Assembly: GCA_964568855.1 (NCBI GenBank)
Contig: CAZMSD010000057.1
Location: 1 to 15,120 of the forward strand
Source: CAZMSD01 sp964568855
GTDB taxonomy: Bacteria; CAIWAD01
DNA length: 15,120 nt
Direction of reading: 5' to 3'
Shown here: positions 1 through 8,800 of the stretch, piece after piece
Numbering within the stretch: position 1 is the stretch's first letter
Layout of the letters: the number at the start of each line of letters is the position of its first letter
The notes under the pieces: generated by a model
The model's input: only the letters and a program-made list of their open reading frames with translations
Told to the model about the DNA's origin: nothing
The model's database searches: none
Translations under genes and position numbers: made by a program

Positions 1-45
1 CTGATAGCACGCGAGTTTACGGACTGGAGGCCGGTCACTCCATAA
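1..45 (+). CDS. 3' end of an upstream gene (partial, unidentified)
   Basis: An open frame enters from the left edge and ends at a TAA at 43-45, giving the tail LIAREFTDWRPVTP. It lies 18 nt before the first permease and in the same direction, so it is probably the preceding gene of the ABC operon. In related operons this position is often held by a LolA-like outer-membrane lipoprotein-sorting protein, but 14 residues cannot show that. One other forward frame is also open across this stretch, so the tail itself is only moderately supported. Confidence 0.35.
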   Translation: MIAREFTDWRPVTP

Positions 46-63
46 GGTCTAGCGGTACTGCAC

Positions 64-1290
64 ATGGGCGTCTTCATCAGTCTCGCCTGGCGCAACATCT
101 GGCGCAGCCGCAAGCGCAGCCTGATCACCATCTCCTCGATCGTGCTGGCCGTGGTCGTGGCGTTGTTCACGCGCTCCATGCAGCTCGGTTTCTACGAACG
201 CGCCATTCACAACGTGGTCTCGTTCTACACCGGTTACCTGCAGGTCCAGGCTCCCGGGTACCAGGAGCAACCGGGCATCGAGAGGAGTTTCGCCGGCGCC
301 GACACCCTGTCCCGGCTTCTGCGGGAGGTTCCCGGGGTTGCCAGCGTGGTACCGCGCCTGGAGCTCTTCGCCCTGGTCTCCTCGGGCGAACGGACCGAGG
401 GAGCCCTGGTCACGGGAATCGATCCCGCGGCGGAGGACGACATGACTGGCCTGGCCGGCCGGCTGATCGAGGGCCGCTATCTCGAGGCCGGCGACCGGGC
501 GGCGCTGCTTGCTTCCGGGCTGGCCCGGAATCTCGATATGACCGCCGGTGATACGCTGGTGATCCTGGGACAGGGCTATCACGGCGTGACGGCCGCGGCG
601 AAGTACCCCGTGGCCGGCCTGGTCAAGTTTCCTACGCCCGACCTGGATCGCTCCGCCTGCTTCCTGCCGCTCGCCGCCGCCCGGGAGCTGTGCCTGGCGC
701 CCGGGCGTGTCACATCGCTGGCGCTGATGATCTCGGACGAGGACCGGTTGACGGGTCTGCGCCGCGAGCTGGCCGGCCTGCTGGGGAAGGGCCGCGAGGT
801 GCTGACCTGGCGCCAGATGCTGCCCGAGCTGGTGCAGAGCATCGAGGCGGACAACGCGGGCGGGCTGATCATGCTCTTCGTGATCTACATGGTGATCGCC
901 TTCGGCATGCTGGGCACGATCCTGATGATGACGCTGGAGCGCACCCGCGAGTTCGGCATGCTGATGGCCGTGGGCATGAAGCGCCGCAGCCTCTACTTCG
1001 TCTCGCTGATCGAGGGCGTGCTGCTCTCCCTGCTGGGGGCGGCGACGGGCCTGCTGTTGGGCCTGCCCGTGATCCTCTACGTTCACGCGCACCCGATACC
1101 GATGACCGGCGAGCTGGCCGAGATCATGCTCAACTACGGCTTCGAGCCCGTGTTTCCCATGTCCATCGGGGCGGGCCTGTTTCTCAACCAGACCCTGGCG
1201 GTGCTGGCGATCGCGCTCTGCGTTTCGGCCTACCCTTTGATCCGCCTGGCCCGCTTGGTCCCCGTTTCCGCGATGAGAGGCGAGGTGTGA
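64..1290 (+). CDS. FtsX/MacB-family ABC transporter permease (first of a pair)
   Basis: This is a 408-residue inner-membrane permease with the MacB/LolC/LolE layout. A short cytoplasmic N-terminus (LAWRNIWRSRKRS, residues 7-19) leads into TM1 at about 18-38. A long periplasmic domain follows (about 40-262), then three more helices at about 266-290, 312-340 and 374-394. The segment LERTREFGMLMAVGM (291-305), just after TM2, is the conserved FtsX-domain loop that contacts the ATPase. In this family such proteins move no small solute; they couple ATP hydrolysis to periplasmic movement, as in lipoprotein release (LolCDE) or MacB-type export. The ATG at 64 is the first possible start after the upstream TAA and lacks a clear Shine-Dalgarno. 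It is likely co-transcribed with the next three genes. The cargo cannot be read from sequence. Confidence 0.9.
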   Translation: MGVFISLAWRNIWRSRKRSLITISSIVLAVVVALFTRSMQLGFYERAIHNVVSFYTGYLQVQAPGYQEQPGIERSFAGADTLSRLLREVPGVASVVPRLELFALVSSGERTEGALVTGIDPAAEDDMTGLAGRLIEGRYLEAGDRAALLASGLARNLDMTAGDTLVILGQGYHGVTAAAKYPVAGLVKFPTPDLDRSACFLPLAAARELCLAPGRVTSLALMISDEDRLTGLRRELAGLLGKGREVLTWRQMLPELVQSIEADNAGGLIMLFVIYMVIAFGMLGTILMMTLERTREFGMLMAVGMKRRSLYFVSLIEGVLLSLLGAATGLLLGLPVILYVHAHPIPMTGELAEIMLNYGFEPVFPMSIGAGLFLNQTLAVLAIALCVSAYPLIRLARLVPVSAMRGEV

Positions 1291-1311
1291 ATCGTAGCGA
1301 TTGTAATACAT

Positions 1312-1326
1312 GGCGGCTGCGCCGCC
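1312..1326 (+). other. Small GC hairpin between the two permease genes
   Basis: The 59-nt gap between the permeases contains GGCGGC-TGC-GCCGCC, a perfect 6-bp stem with a 3-nt loop. No T-run follows, so it is not a convincing terminator. It could stabilise or modestly attenuate the operon mRNA. At this GC content, chance is also possible. Confidence 0.3.
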
Positions 1327-1349
1327 GAACAAGCTGCAACGGCTGAACG

Positions 1350-2564
1350 ATGCTGCTGTCCATGGCCTGGAGGAACGTCTGGCGCAATCGCCGCCGCAGC
1401 GCGGTGATCCTGCTGGCCATCGCCCTGGGGCTCTGGGCCGGACTGGTCACCTGCGCCCTGATGTACGGCATGTCCATGCAGGTGCTCGAACGGGCGATCG
1501 AAGACCGCGTGGGACACGTCCAGGTCCACGCCCCGGGCTATCGCGACAGCCCCGAAGCCACGAACCTGATTCCCGCGGGCGGCGAAGTGCTCGCTTCCCT
1601 GGAGCGCTCGCCGCACGTCCGGGCGGCCTCGGGACGGCTGAGGATCGACGGCGCCGCCAGCTCGCCCGCCGGTGCGCGCGGGGTGCGGGTGCTGGGCGTG
1701 GATCCCGCCGCAGAGAGCGCCGTGCTCAACGTGGCCCGGCACATCACCGAGGGAGGGTTCCTGAGCGCTTCCCGGCGCAACCCGGTTGTGATCGGCGAGC
1801 GCCTGGCGCGTAAGCTGGACGTTGAACTGGGAAGCAAGATCGTGTTACAGGGCCAGGGCGCGGGCGGCGACATCGACGGTGGCGCATTCCGCGTGGCCGG
1901 CCTCTTCCGCACCGTGAACTCGGAGTTCGACAAGCGCACGGTCTTCGTGCGCCGGGCCGACCTGGCGCGCATCTTCGGCCTGGGAGAAGGCCTGCACCAG
2001 ATCGTGCTCACCCTGGAGCGACCGGATGAACTTTCCGAGCGCGCCGCGGAACTGGCCGATCTCTTTCCCGGGCTGGACGTGGCCGACTGGCGCCGGCTCG
2101 AGCCGGAGCTGTCGCTGATGAACGACGCCTACACCCAGTACCTGCTCGTCTTCCTGGTGATCATCCTGGTGGCGCTGGCCTTCGGGATCACGAACACCAT
2201 GCTGATGGGCGTGATCGAGAGGGTCAGGGAGTTCGGCGTGATCATCGCCCTGGGCATGAATCACGCGCGGATCTTCCTGATGATCCTGCTGGAGACCCTG
2301 CTGCTTACCTTCAGCGGCTGTGCCGCGGGGATCGCAGCCGGATGGCTGACCATCGCCGGACTGGGGCGCAGCGGGCTGGACCTGTCTATCGTCTCGGAAG
2401 GACTCGAGGCCTACGGCATGGAGACGATGCTCTATCCGGCGCTGCCCCTGGAAACCTACGTCCAACTCGTCCTTCTGACCGGACTCACGGCCTTCATCGC
2501 CGCCTGCTATCCCGGCCTCAAGGCCGCGCGCCTGAATCCCGTGGAGGCGATCAGGACCTATTGA
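1350..2564 (+). CDS. FtsX/MacB-family ABC transporter permease (second of a pair)
   Basis: A 404-residue paralogue of the preceding permease with the same layout: N-terminal MAWRNVWRNRRRS (residues 5-17), TM1 about 17-40, a periplasmic domain about 42-260, and helices at about 263-287, 308-336 and 369-387. The post-TM2 loop ERVREFGVIIALGM (290-303) and the C-terminal KAARLNPVEAIRTY are classic FtsX-domain signatures. Both permeases share an early periplasmic motif (VQAPGY in the first, VHAPGY in the second), pointing to an old gene duplication. With the first permease and the downstream ATPase it would form a LolCDE-like heterodimeric transporter in the inner membrane. No strong ribosome site precedes the ATG at 1350. 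The gap to the ATPase is 19 nt. Confidence 0.9.
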   Translation: MLLSMAWRNVWRNRRRSAVILLAIALGLWAGLVTCALMYGMSMQVLERAIEDRVGHVQVHAPGYRDSPEATNLIPAGGEVLASLERSPHVRAASGRLRIDGAASSPAGARGVRVLGVDPAAESAVLNVARHITEGGFLSASRRNPVVIGERLARKLDVELGSKIVLQGQGAGGDIDGGAFRVAGLFRTVNSEFDKRTVFVRRADLARIFGLGEGLHQIVLTLERPDELSERAAELADLFPGLDVADWRRLEPELSLMNDAYTQYLLVFLVIILVALAFGITNTMLMGVIERVREFGVIIALGMNHARIFLMILLETLLLTFSGCAAGIAAGWLTIAGLGRSGLDLSIVSEGLEAYGMETMLYPALPLETYVQLVLLTGLTAFIAACYPGLKAARLNPVEAIRTY

Positions 2565-2583
2565 AGCACCCGCAGGAAAGGAA

Positions 2584-3288
2584 ATGGAACCGAGCATGCC
2601 AGTCGTGATACAAACCAGGGGACTCACCAGGACCTATTCCGACCACGGCGTGCCCGTCCACGCCCTGAACGAGGTCGATCTGGACGTTGAGCAGGGCGAA
2701 TTCACCGTGCTGGTGGGCCCTTCCGGTTCGGGGAAGACCACGCTGCTCAACCAGCTCGGCGGTCTTGACGGCCCCACGGCGGGAAAAGTATTGGTGGACG
2801 GCGTGGACCTGGGCTCCATGAAGTCCGGGAAGCTGATCGAATTCAGGCTGCACAACATCGGCTTCGTGTTCCAGGCCTTCAACCTGATCCCGGTGCTCAC
2901 CGCCCGCGAGAACGTGGAGTTCATCATGCTGCTGCAGGGGCGCGATCGGACGGAGCGCGGCCGCAGGGCCGAGGAGCTGCTGGAGCAGGTGGGGCTGGCC
3001 GGGATGATGGACCGCCGGCCCCGGGAGCTTTCGGGGGGCCAGCAGCAGAGGGTGGCCGTGGCGCGTTCGCTGGCCTCGCGGCCCCGCTTCGTGCTGGCCG
3101 ACGAACCCACCGCCAGCCTGGACTCGGCCGCCGCCGCGGACCTCCTGGACATCATGGAGCGCCTCAACGGCGAGCACCGTGTGACATTCCTCTTCTCGAC
3201 CCACGACCCGCGGGTGGTGCGTCGGGCGCGCCGCGTGATCACGCTGCAGGACGGACGCGTGACCGGCGACGAGCGGACAGCCGGGTGA
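2584..3288 (+). CDS. ABC transporter ATP-binding protein, LolD/MacB type
   Basis: A 234-residue nucleotide-binding subunit with every expected motif. Walker A is GPSGSGKTT (45-53), the Q-loop glutamine is about residue 97 (FVFQAFN), the signature is LSGGQQQR (149-156), Walker B is FVLADEP (169-175) with the following ASLD, and the H-loop histidine is at 207 (STHDPR). The length matches LolD/MacB-like ATPases, which energise FtsX-type permeases from the cytoplasmic face. The ATG at 2584 follows a good purine-rich site (AGGAAAGGAA). A second ATG five codons on is possible but has weaker support. Its stop overlaps the next gene's start, so the ATPase and the β-barrel-like protein are probably made together. 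Family membership is clear; cargo is unknown, so no lolD symbol is given. Confidence 0.93.
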   Translation: MEPSMPVVIQTRGLTRTYSDHGVPVHALNEVDLDVEQGEFTVLVGPSGSGKTTLLNQLGGLDGPTAGKVLVDGVDLGSMKSGKLIEFRLHNIGFVFQAFNLIPVLTARENVEFIMLLQGRDRTERGRRAEELLEQVGLAGMMDRRPRELSGGQQQRVAVARSLASRPRFVLADEPTASLDSAAAADLLDIMERLNGEHRVTFLFSTHDPRVVRRARRVITLQDGRVTGDERTAG

Positions 3289-4460
3289 TGCACGTTTTCC
3301 CGGCGGCGGCGGCGATCGCCCTGCTTTGCACAAGCGTTCCACGGGCGGCGCCGGGCGCGGATCTCGACCTGCGGGGATCCCTGCGGAACTCGCTGCTGTC
3401 CTGGCATCCGGCCCTGCCTGAAGGCGGGAATGCGGGGAAGGCCAGCACCGACGACCTGTTGAATCTCAGGCAGCAGCTGCGGCTCTATTCCACCGGGTTG
3501 CTGAGTCTCGGGCTGGACCTAGAGATCCTGGCGGCTGCGGGAGAGTCCGCCCCGCAGCTCCTGCAGAACGCGGGAGGCGGTTCAGTCGGAGAGCGACTGC
3601 TCGACCTGGACCTCACGCTCGTCGAGCGGGACAACTTCGTGTTACAAAGCCTACTGGACCGCGCCTGGGTCGACTTCTGCACGGAGAACATGCAGCTCAC
3701 GGCGGGCCGCCAGCGGATCGCCTGGGGCACATGCCTGGTCTGGAATCCCTCGGACATTTTCAATCCCGGCAGTCCGCTGGACTTCGACGACCTGGAGCGT
3801 CCGGGGACGGACGCGCTGCGCCTCCAGCTCTACACGGGACCGGTCAGCACCTTCGAGGGAACGGTGGCCCCGGGGCGCCGGGCAGGGGAGACCGTCGCCG
3901 CGCTCAAGCTGGGCCTGCATCGCTGGAACACGGATTGGCGGCTCATCGCTGGACGCCGTGCGAACGGGGCGCTGGCGGGTTTTTCCTGGGCCGGCCAGCT
4001 GCTCGAGGGCGGCCTGCGCGGCGAGCTGCTGCTGTCGATCCCGCGCCGGGGGTCCTTCGACGGTGACGACGCCGCCTGCCTGAACGGCGCCCTGTCGGCG
4101 GACTACACCTTCGCAGGCGGCCTGTATCTCCATGCCGAGGCCCTCTACAACCAGAGCGGCGCGCCGGGGAAGGCCGGCGGCGCCTGGCTGGAGAACGCGC
4201 TGGAGCGCAAGCTGCTTTCGGCGGCCCGCTGGAATCTCTTCGCCGAGGCCGTTCAGCGCCTCAACCCGTTGCTGAACGGCAGCCTGGGAGGAATCTTCAA
4301 TCCCGGCGACCGCTCCTGGCATCTGGGTCCCAGCCTGGCCTGGTCCGCGCTGGAAAATCTGGACATCACGCTCTATTCCATGCTCTTCGGGGGAAGGGCG
4401 GGCAGCGAATTCGGCGACGCGGGGGGCCTGCACCTGCTGAGGCTGCAATGGTCCTGGTAG
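3288..4460 (+). CDS. Exported β-barrel-like outer-membrane protein, partner of the ABC operon
   Basis: A 390-residue protein with a short hydrophobic signal peptide (about 1-24, Ala-rich, likely cut near APGA-D). The rest is rich in alternating polar/hydrophobic strands and Gly, and ends in the aromatic strand LLRLQWSW, as expected of an outer-membrane barrel. A conserved-looking block, RQRIAWG (141-147) followed by NPSDIFNP (153-160), resembles DUF1302-like and related porin families, in which an RQ..WG motif precedes an NP..NP turn; assignment is tentative. The ATG at 3288 overlaps the ATPase stop as TGATG, a layout that favours translational coupling. A GTG at 3285 would add one residue. 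Linkage to two FtsX permeases and an ATPase suggests an outer-membrane receiver or anchor for the same cargo. Confidence 0.7.
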   Translation: MHVFPAAAAIALLCTSVPRAAPGADLDLRGSLRNSLLSWHPALPEGGNAGKASTDDLLNLRQQLRLYSTGLLSLGLDLEILAAAGESAPQLLQNAGGGSVGERLLDLDLTLVERDNFVLQSLLDRAWVDFCTENMQLTAGRQRIAWGTCLVWNPSDIFNPGSPLDFDDLERPGTDALRLQLYTGPVSTFEGTVAPGRRAGETVAALKLGLHRWNTDWRLIAGRRANGALAGFSWAGQLLEGGLRGELLLSIPRRGSFDGDDAACLNGALSADYTFAGGLYLHAEALYNQSGAPGKAGGAWLENALERKLLSAARWNLFAEAVQRLNPLLNGSLGGIFNPGDRSWHLGPSLAWSALENLDITLYSMLFGGRAGSEFGDAGGLHLLRLQWSW

Positions 4461-4492
4461 GCCGGCGGCCTTAAAAAGGAGCGGTCTGGAAT

Positions 4493-4506
4493 CCGGGCTC
4501 GCCCGG
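4493..4506. terminator. Hairpin in the convergent gap, possible weak terminator
   Basis: The 104-nt gap between the converging β-barrel and reductase genes holds CCGGG-CTCG-CCCGG, a 5-bp GC stem with a tetraloop. No T-run follows it on the plus strand. On the minus strand a TTTTT lies 16 nt beyond, too far for a textbook intrinsic terminator. Its position between convergent genes is what suggests a terminator role. Confidence 0.25.
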
Positions 4507-4564
4507 TGCTTCGACTCAGGTCTGACCGATGCTTTGAGGAACGTGGAGGCGGCGCGATGGCGGC

Positions 4565-5575
4565 TCAGGGGAATTCCACAGGCGGCCGCCAATCCTGAGC
4601 AGCGGCGGGCCGGTTCTGCAGGAGCTGCTCGATCTCCTCGATTATGCCGGGCCCGAGCCTGTCCACGACCTCGAGCGCCCCCAGGTTCTCGCGCAACTGC
4701 TCGGGCTTCGAGGCGCCGGTGATCACGGTGCTGACCAGCGGATTCTTCAGGCACCAGGCGATGGCCAGCTGCGCCAGGCTGCAGTCCAGTCGCCGCGCCA
4801 ATGGTTCAAGATGGCGCACCACTTCCAGCCGCCGCCGGCCCTCATCGCTTTCCAGCCGTTCACGCAGCCAGGTCAGGGATTCCAGTTCCATCCGCGTCCC
4901 GCCGGGCAGGCCCTGGTTGTACTTGCCCGTCAGCAGTCCGCTGGCCAGGGGACTCCAGATCGTGGTTCCCAGGCCGATCTCGCCGTACAGCGGCAGGTAC
5001 TCGCGCTCAACACGGTCGCGCTGGAACATGTGATACTCGGGCTGCTCCATCGTCGGCGGCGTCAGGTGCTCGCGCCGGGCGAATTCCCAGGCTCGGCGGA
5101 TCTCCTCGGCGCTCCACTCGCTGGTGCCCCAGTAGAAGGCCAGGCCGCGGTCCACCACGTGATGCATGGCCCGGACGGTCTCCTCGACGGGCGTGCGCAA
5201 GTCCGGCCGGTGGCAGAAGACCAGGTCCACGTATTCCATCTGCAGCCGGTCGAGCGAGTCCCGCAGCCCCTCCACGACGTGCTTGCGGGACAGGCCGCAC
5301 TGGTTGGGGCCCCGGCCGCCCCAGAAGATCTTGGTGGAGATCACCAGGTCCGAGCGCTTCCAGCCGCCCCGGCGGATCGCCTCGCCCATGATCTCTTCCG
5401 CCCGGCCGTCGGCGTATGCTTCGGCGTTGTCGAAGAAGTTGACGCCCGCTTCGACGGCGATCCGCATGCACTCCAGGGCCCCCTCGACGCCGTACTGCTC
5501 GCCGAAGGTCACCCAGGCTCCGAACGAGAGCGCCGACAACCTGAGGCCTGAACTCCCGAGATGGCGATACTCCAT
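4565..5575 (-). CDS. Aldo/keto reductase, Kvβ/YghZ-like (AKR6-type)
   Basis: A 336-residue cytoplasmic (α/β)8-barrel oxidoreductase that reduces aldehydes or ketones with NADPH. The catalytic tetrad is visible: Asp49 and Tyr54 in FFDNAEAY, Lys82 in ISTKIFWGG, and His122 in VFCHRPD. WGTSEW (149-154), IWSPLASGLLTGKY (206-219) and TVITGASKPEQL (283-294) are typical of the potassium-channel-β/YghZ branch, where the last segment binds the cofactor phosphate. Length and ends are normal. The start at 5575 has a GAGGAA site just upstream. It lies 13 nt downstream of the giant surface-protein gene on the same strand, so it may be co-transcribed, but it is a cytoplasmic enzyme and a functional link is not evident. 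No ion-channel gene is nearby. Substrate unknown. Confidence 0.92.
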   Translation of the reverse strand: MEYRHLGSSGLRLSALSFGAWVTFGEQYGVEGALECMRIAVEAGVNFFDNAEAYADGRAEEIMGEAIRRGGWKRSDLVISTKIFWGGRGPNQCGLSRKHVVEGLRDSLDRLQMEYVDLVFCHRPDLRTPVEETVRAMHHVVDRGLAFYWGTSEWSAEEIRRAWEFARREHLTPPTMEQPEYHMFQRDRVEREYLPLYGEIGLGTTIWSPLASGLLTGKYNQGLPGGTRMELESLTWLRERLESDEGRRRLEVVRHLEPLARRLDCSLAQLAIAWCLKNPLVSTVITGASKPEQLRENLGALEVVDRLGPGIIEEIEQLLQNRPAAAQDWRPPVEFP

Positions 5576-5588
5576 GGGTTCCTCGCTG

Positions 5589-5849
5589 CTACTTGATCAA
5601 CAGGGCCTTGCGGGTCGCGGCCGACTGGTCCGTGCGCAGCGTGTAGAGGTAGACCCCGCTCGCGTGTCGCGACGCGTCCCAGCTGACGCTGTGCCGGCCG
5701 GCTCCGCGGATCCCCAGATCGATCCGCTCCACCTGCTCACCTAAAACGTTGTGTATCACGAGTTCCGCCCTGGACAGCGCCGGCTGCGCCCAGCGGATGG
5801 TGGTCACCGGGTTGAAGGGATTGGGGTGGTTATGGGACAATTCGAACTG
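5589..5849 (-). other. T9SS type A sorting (FlgD-Ig-like) domain of the giant protein
   Basis: The last 86 residues match the sorting tails of FCB-group secreted proteins: FELSHNHPNPFNPVTTIRW at the start, then LVIHNVLGEQV, SWDASRHASGVYLYTL, and a final short KALLIK strand. By family knowledge such tails direct export through the type IX system and are then removed or used for anchoring. The secretion machinery itself is not in this window. Confidence 0.85.
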
Positions 5850-8800
5850 CAGCGGACGATTCTCGGCCACGCCCGAGTTGAGGTCCTCCACGGTCAATTC
5901 GTAGGCGGCCGTCTCGCCGGGCGCCCAGTAGTCGGCCACGATGTAGTAGTCGCCGGCCGGCAGCTCCTCGCCCGGCCCGTGCTCGTCGGCGGCCGCCCCG
6001 CAGGTGGTCTCCGGATGCGCGCAGTCGCCCATCAGCAGGATCACCTCGTCGGCGTTGGCCTCACCCTGGTGCGTGATCCGGATGTCCGTCTCCTGAACCA
6101 GCACCAGCAGGAAGACCTCGTCCAGGCCCAGCGAGCTGATCTCACCCGGGCAGCCGGCGCCGTCGTGGTGACTCGCCGAGGGCGCGGGGCGCTCCGCGTA
6201 GTAGACGTCCACGAGCTCTCCCGCCTCCACCAGGTCGTCGCAGGGGCCGGCTTCCCCGCAGGCGGCGAGGTTCATGGTCAGGCTGTAGTTCTGCTCCAGG
6301 GGCACGCCGTTGAAGTCGTTGTGCCCGATCACCAGGAAGTACTCCCCGGGCTCCAGGCATTCCAGCGTCATGCTCTCCGCGTGACACGTGGGCCAGCTGT
6401 CCACGGCTCCCAGGACTTCGCCCTCCGGGTCGAAATCGGTGATGAACAGGATCGCGTCGAACTCGTCCACTTCGGCCTGGACCTCCACGTCCAGGATGCC
6501 CTGGGTCGTGAAACGGAACCAGTCCATGTCGCGCTGGCCGTCATCGGCCCAGGCCGTGCCGCAGACCGTCTCGCCGGAGGCGATCTCGCCGTAACTGGCG
6601 TTGGGCGGGTCGGCGTTCCAGCCCTCGTTGGGCTCCTCTTCGGGCGTTCCCTCGCACTGGACCGGCTCGTGTCCCTCGCAGGGATCTCCCAGGCAGGTCA
6701 GGATCAGGGCGTAGTCCTGCTCCTCGGGCACGCCCTCGAAGTCGTTGTGCGCGATCACCACGAAGTAGGTTCCCGGATCCAGGTCCAGCGAAAGGTTCTC
6801 GGGCACGCAGGTGGGCGCCGAGTCCGAACTGCCGATCACCGATCCCTCGGGATCGTACTCGGTCACCATCAGCACGCAGTTGAATTCCTCGATCTCGGTG
6901 TCGATCTCGATCTCCCCGCCCCAGTGATCCAGGCGGAACCAGTCCATGTCGCGTTCGCCGCCCTCCGCCCAGACGCTGCCGCAGATCGTGTCTCCGCAGC
7001 CGATGTAGCCGTAGTTGTCGTTGGGCGGATCGGCGTTCCAGCCCTCGTTGGGTTCGCTTTCCGGAGTGCCGTCGCACTCCACCGGTTCCAGGCCGACGCA
7101 GGGATCGTCGCCACAGCTGATAGTCAGCCCGTAATCGCCCTCCGAACTGGAGTATCCCTCCACCACCAGCCAGTACAGGCCCGCCGCCAGGTCCAGGTCC
7201 TCGAGCCAGGAGGGCTCGTAGGGTGCGCTGTCCAGGTCGCAGTAGTCCCAGGGCCCGTCGTCGTCGTAATACAACTGAACCGCCTCGGGGTCCGCCGGGC
7301 AGGTGTCGAAGAGCCGGAGATAGGTGTCGTAGTTGGTGCTGGAGGAACAGAGGTGGACATTGACCGTGCTCGACTCGGGAACCTCGAAGTTGTAGATCAC
7401 GTCGCCCGCAGGATTGCCCACGATGTTCGGCGCGCCCACGTTGCTGCCGAAGAGGTCGTTCTCCCAGCAGCTCACTTCGATGGCCTCCTCGCAGGGATCG
7501 GGGCACTCGGCGACCTCGCAGCTCAGGCTGAGCGCGTATCCCTGTTCGTCGGGGACTCCGGTGCTGGAGAAGTGGTTCACGCGCAGGTAATACGTTCCCG
7601 CGGGGACGCAGTCGGAGACCAGCACCTCTTCGCTGCACCAGCCTGCCTGGTCCACGGATTCGAGCTGATTGAAGTTGCCGGAGAACAGCGACAGTTGCGG
7701 GTTCAGCAGCTCCGGCTCGCAGCTGGCCGTCAGCACGCCGTCCTCGAGCAGCACGATTTCGAACCAGTCCATGTCCCAGGTTACGCCGTCGGCGAGCAGG
7801 CCGCCGCAGATGGTGTCCTCGCAGTCGATGTCGTCGAACGTGCCGTCGCCGCCGAACTCGGGCGGACCGTTGTTGGGTTCCTCCTCGGGGATCCCGTCGC
7901 ACTCGATCGGCTCGCAGGCGGACTGCAGCTCGGCGATCAGCCGGAAGGTGCCCTCGTTGGCGCTCCAGCCGGATACCACCAGGTGGTAGTCGCCCGCTCC
8001 CAGCACATGGCTGAAGTCCGAGGCCCAGGAGACCACGGGGCAGTCGAAGGGCCCGTCGTTGTAGGCGATCTGCAGCGCGCCTTCGCAGGGATTCCCGTCG
8101 AAGATGTACATGTCCACGTCGTAGTCGGTGCCCTCCTGGCAGGCGCTGAAGTAATACTCGCCGTCGGTGTCCACGTGGAAATCGAAGCCCACCTCGCCGG
8201 CCGTGCTGCCCAGGATGTCGGGGGCTCCCAGGGTGGATCCCGTGCCGTCGTGGGGCAGCACGATCTCGGTGATCGCGGCGCCGTACTCCACGCAGGCGTG
8301 CTCGCAGGGCGAGCACTCGATCGTCAGGGCGTAGGCCTGCTCGTCGGGCACGCCCTCGAAATCGCTGTGCGACACGTACACGTAGTACGTACCGGGCAGC
8401 AGGCACTCTGTGAGCAGTTCCTCGCCTTCGCAGACGGCGTTGTTGTCCGCCAAGCCCACCCAGTTGTAGGCGGCGTCGTAGAGCCAGAGGATCGGATCGA
8501 AGAGCTCCACCTCGACGTAAGCTGTGATTACCGCCGTGGTGTCGGTGCTGAACTCGAACCAGTCCATGTCGCGCAGTCCGCCGTCGGCCCAGACAGTGCC
8601 GCAGACGGTCTCGCCGCACTCCATGGATCCCAGCGTTCCATCGCCTCCGAATTCCTCCGGCCCGTTGTTGGGCTCCTCTTCAGGCGTGCCGCTGCAATCA
8701 AGCGGATCGCAGACGAATTCGTCGACTTCGAGCGTGTACTCGCCTGTCGATGAACCGTAACCGTCCACCACGATCCAGTAGGAGCCCGCCGGCAGGCTGC

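Noticed and set aside
49..1332. A 427-codon minus-strand frame opposite the first permease
   Set aside because: Its translation is His/Gln/Arg-rich shadow sequence, whereas the plus strand encodes a complete FtsX-type permease. The same reasoning excludes the minus-strand frame at 13391-14908 opposite recJ and xer.
1843..1849. Additional TGTAACA-type words (also at 3640-3646, both on the minus strand)
   Set aside because: They lie inside genes and lack the CTCCAATC partner at 16-17 nt, so they are treated as chance matches, not further ECF promoters.
5751..8753. A 1,000-codon open frame on the plus strand opposite the giant gene
   Set aside because: It is antisense to clear PPC-like modules with a signal peptide and sorting tail. 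High GC and strong third-position bias produce such shadows, and its translation is Val/Gly/His-rich without any domain pattern.
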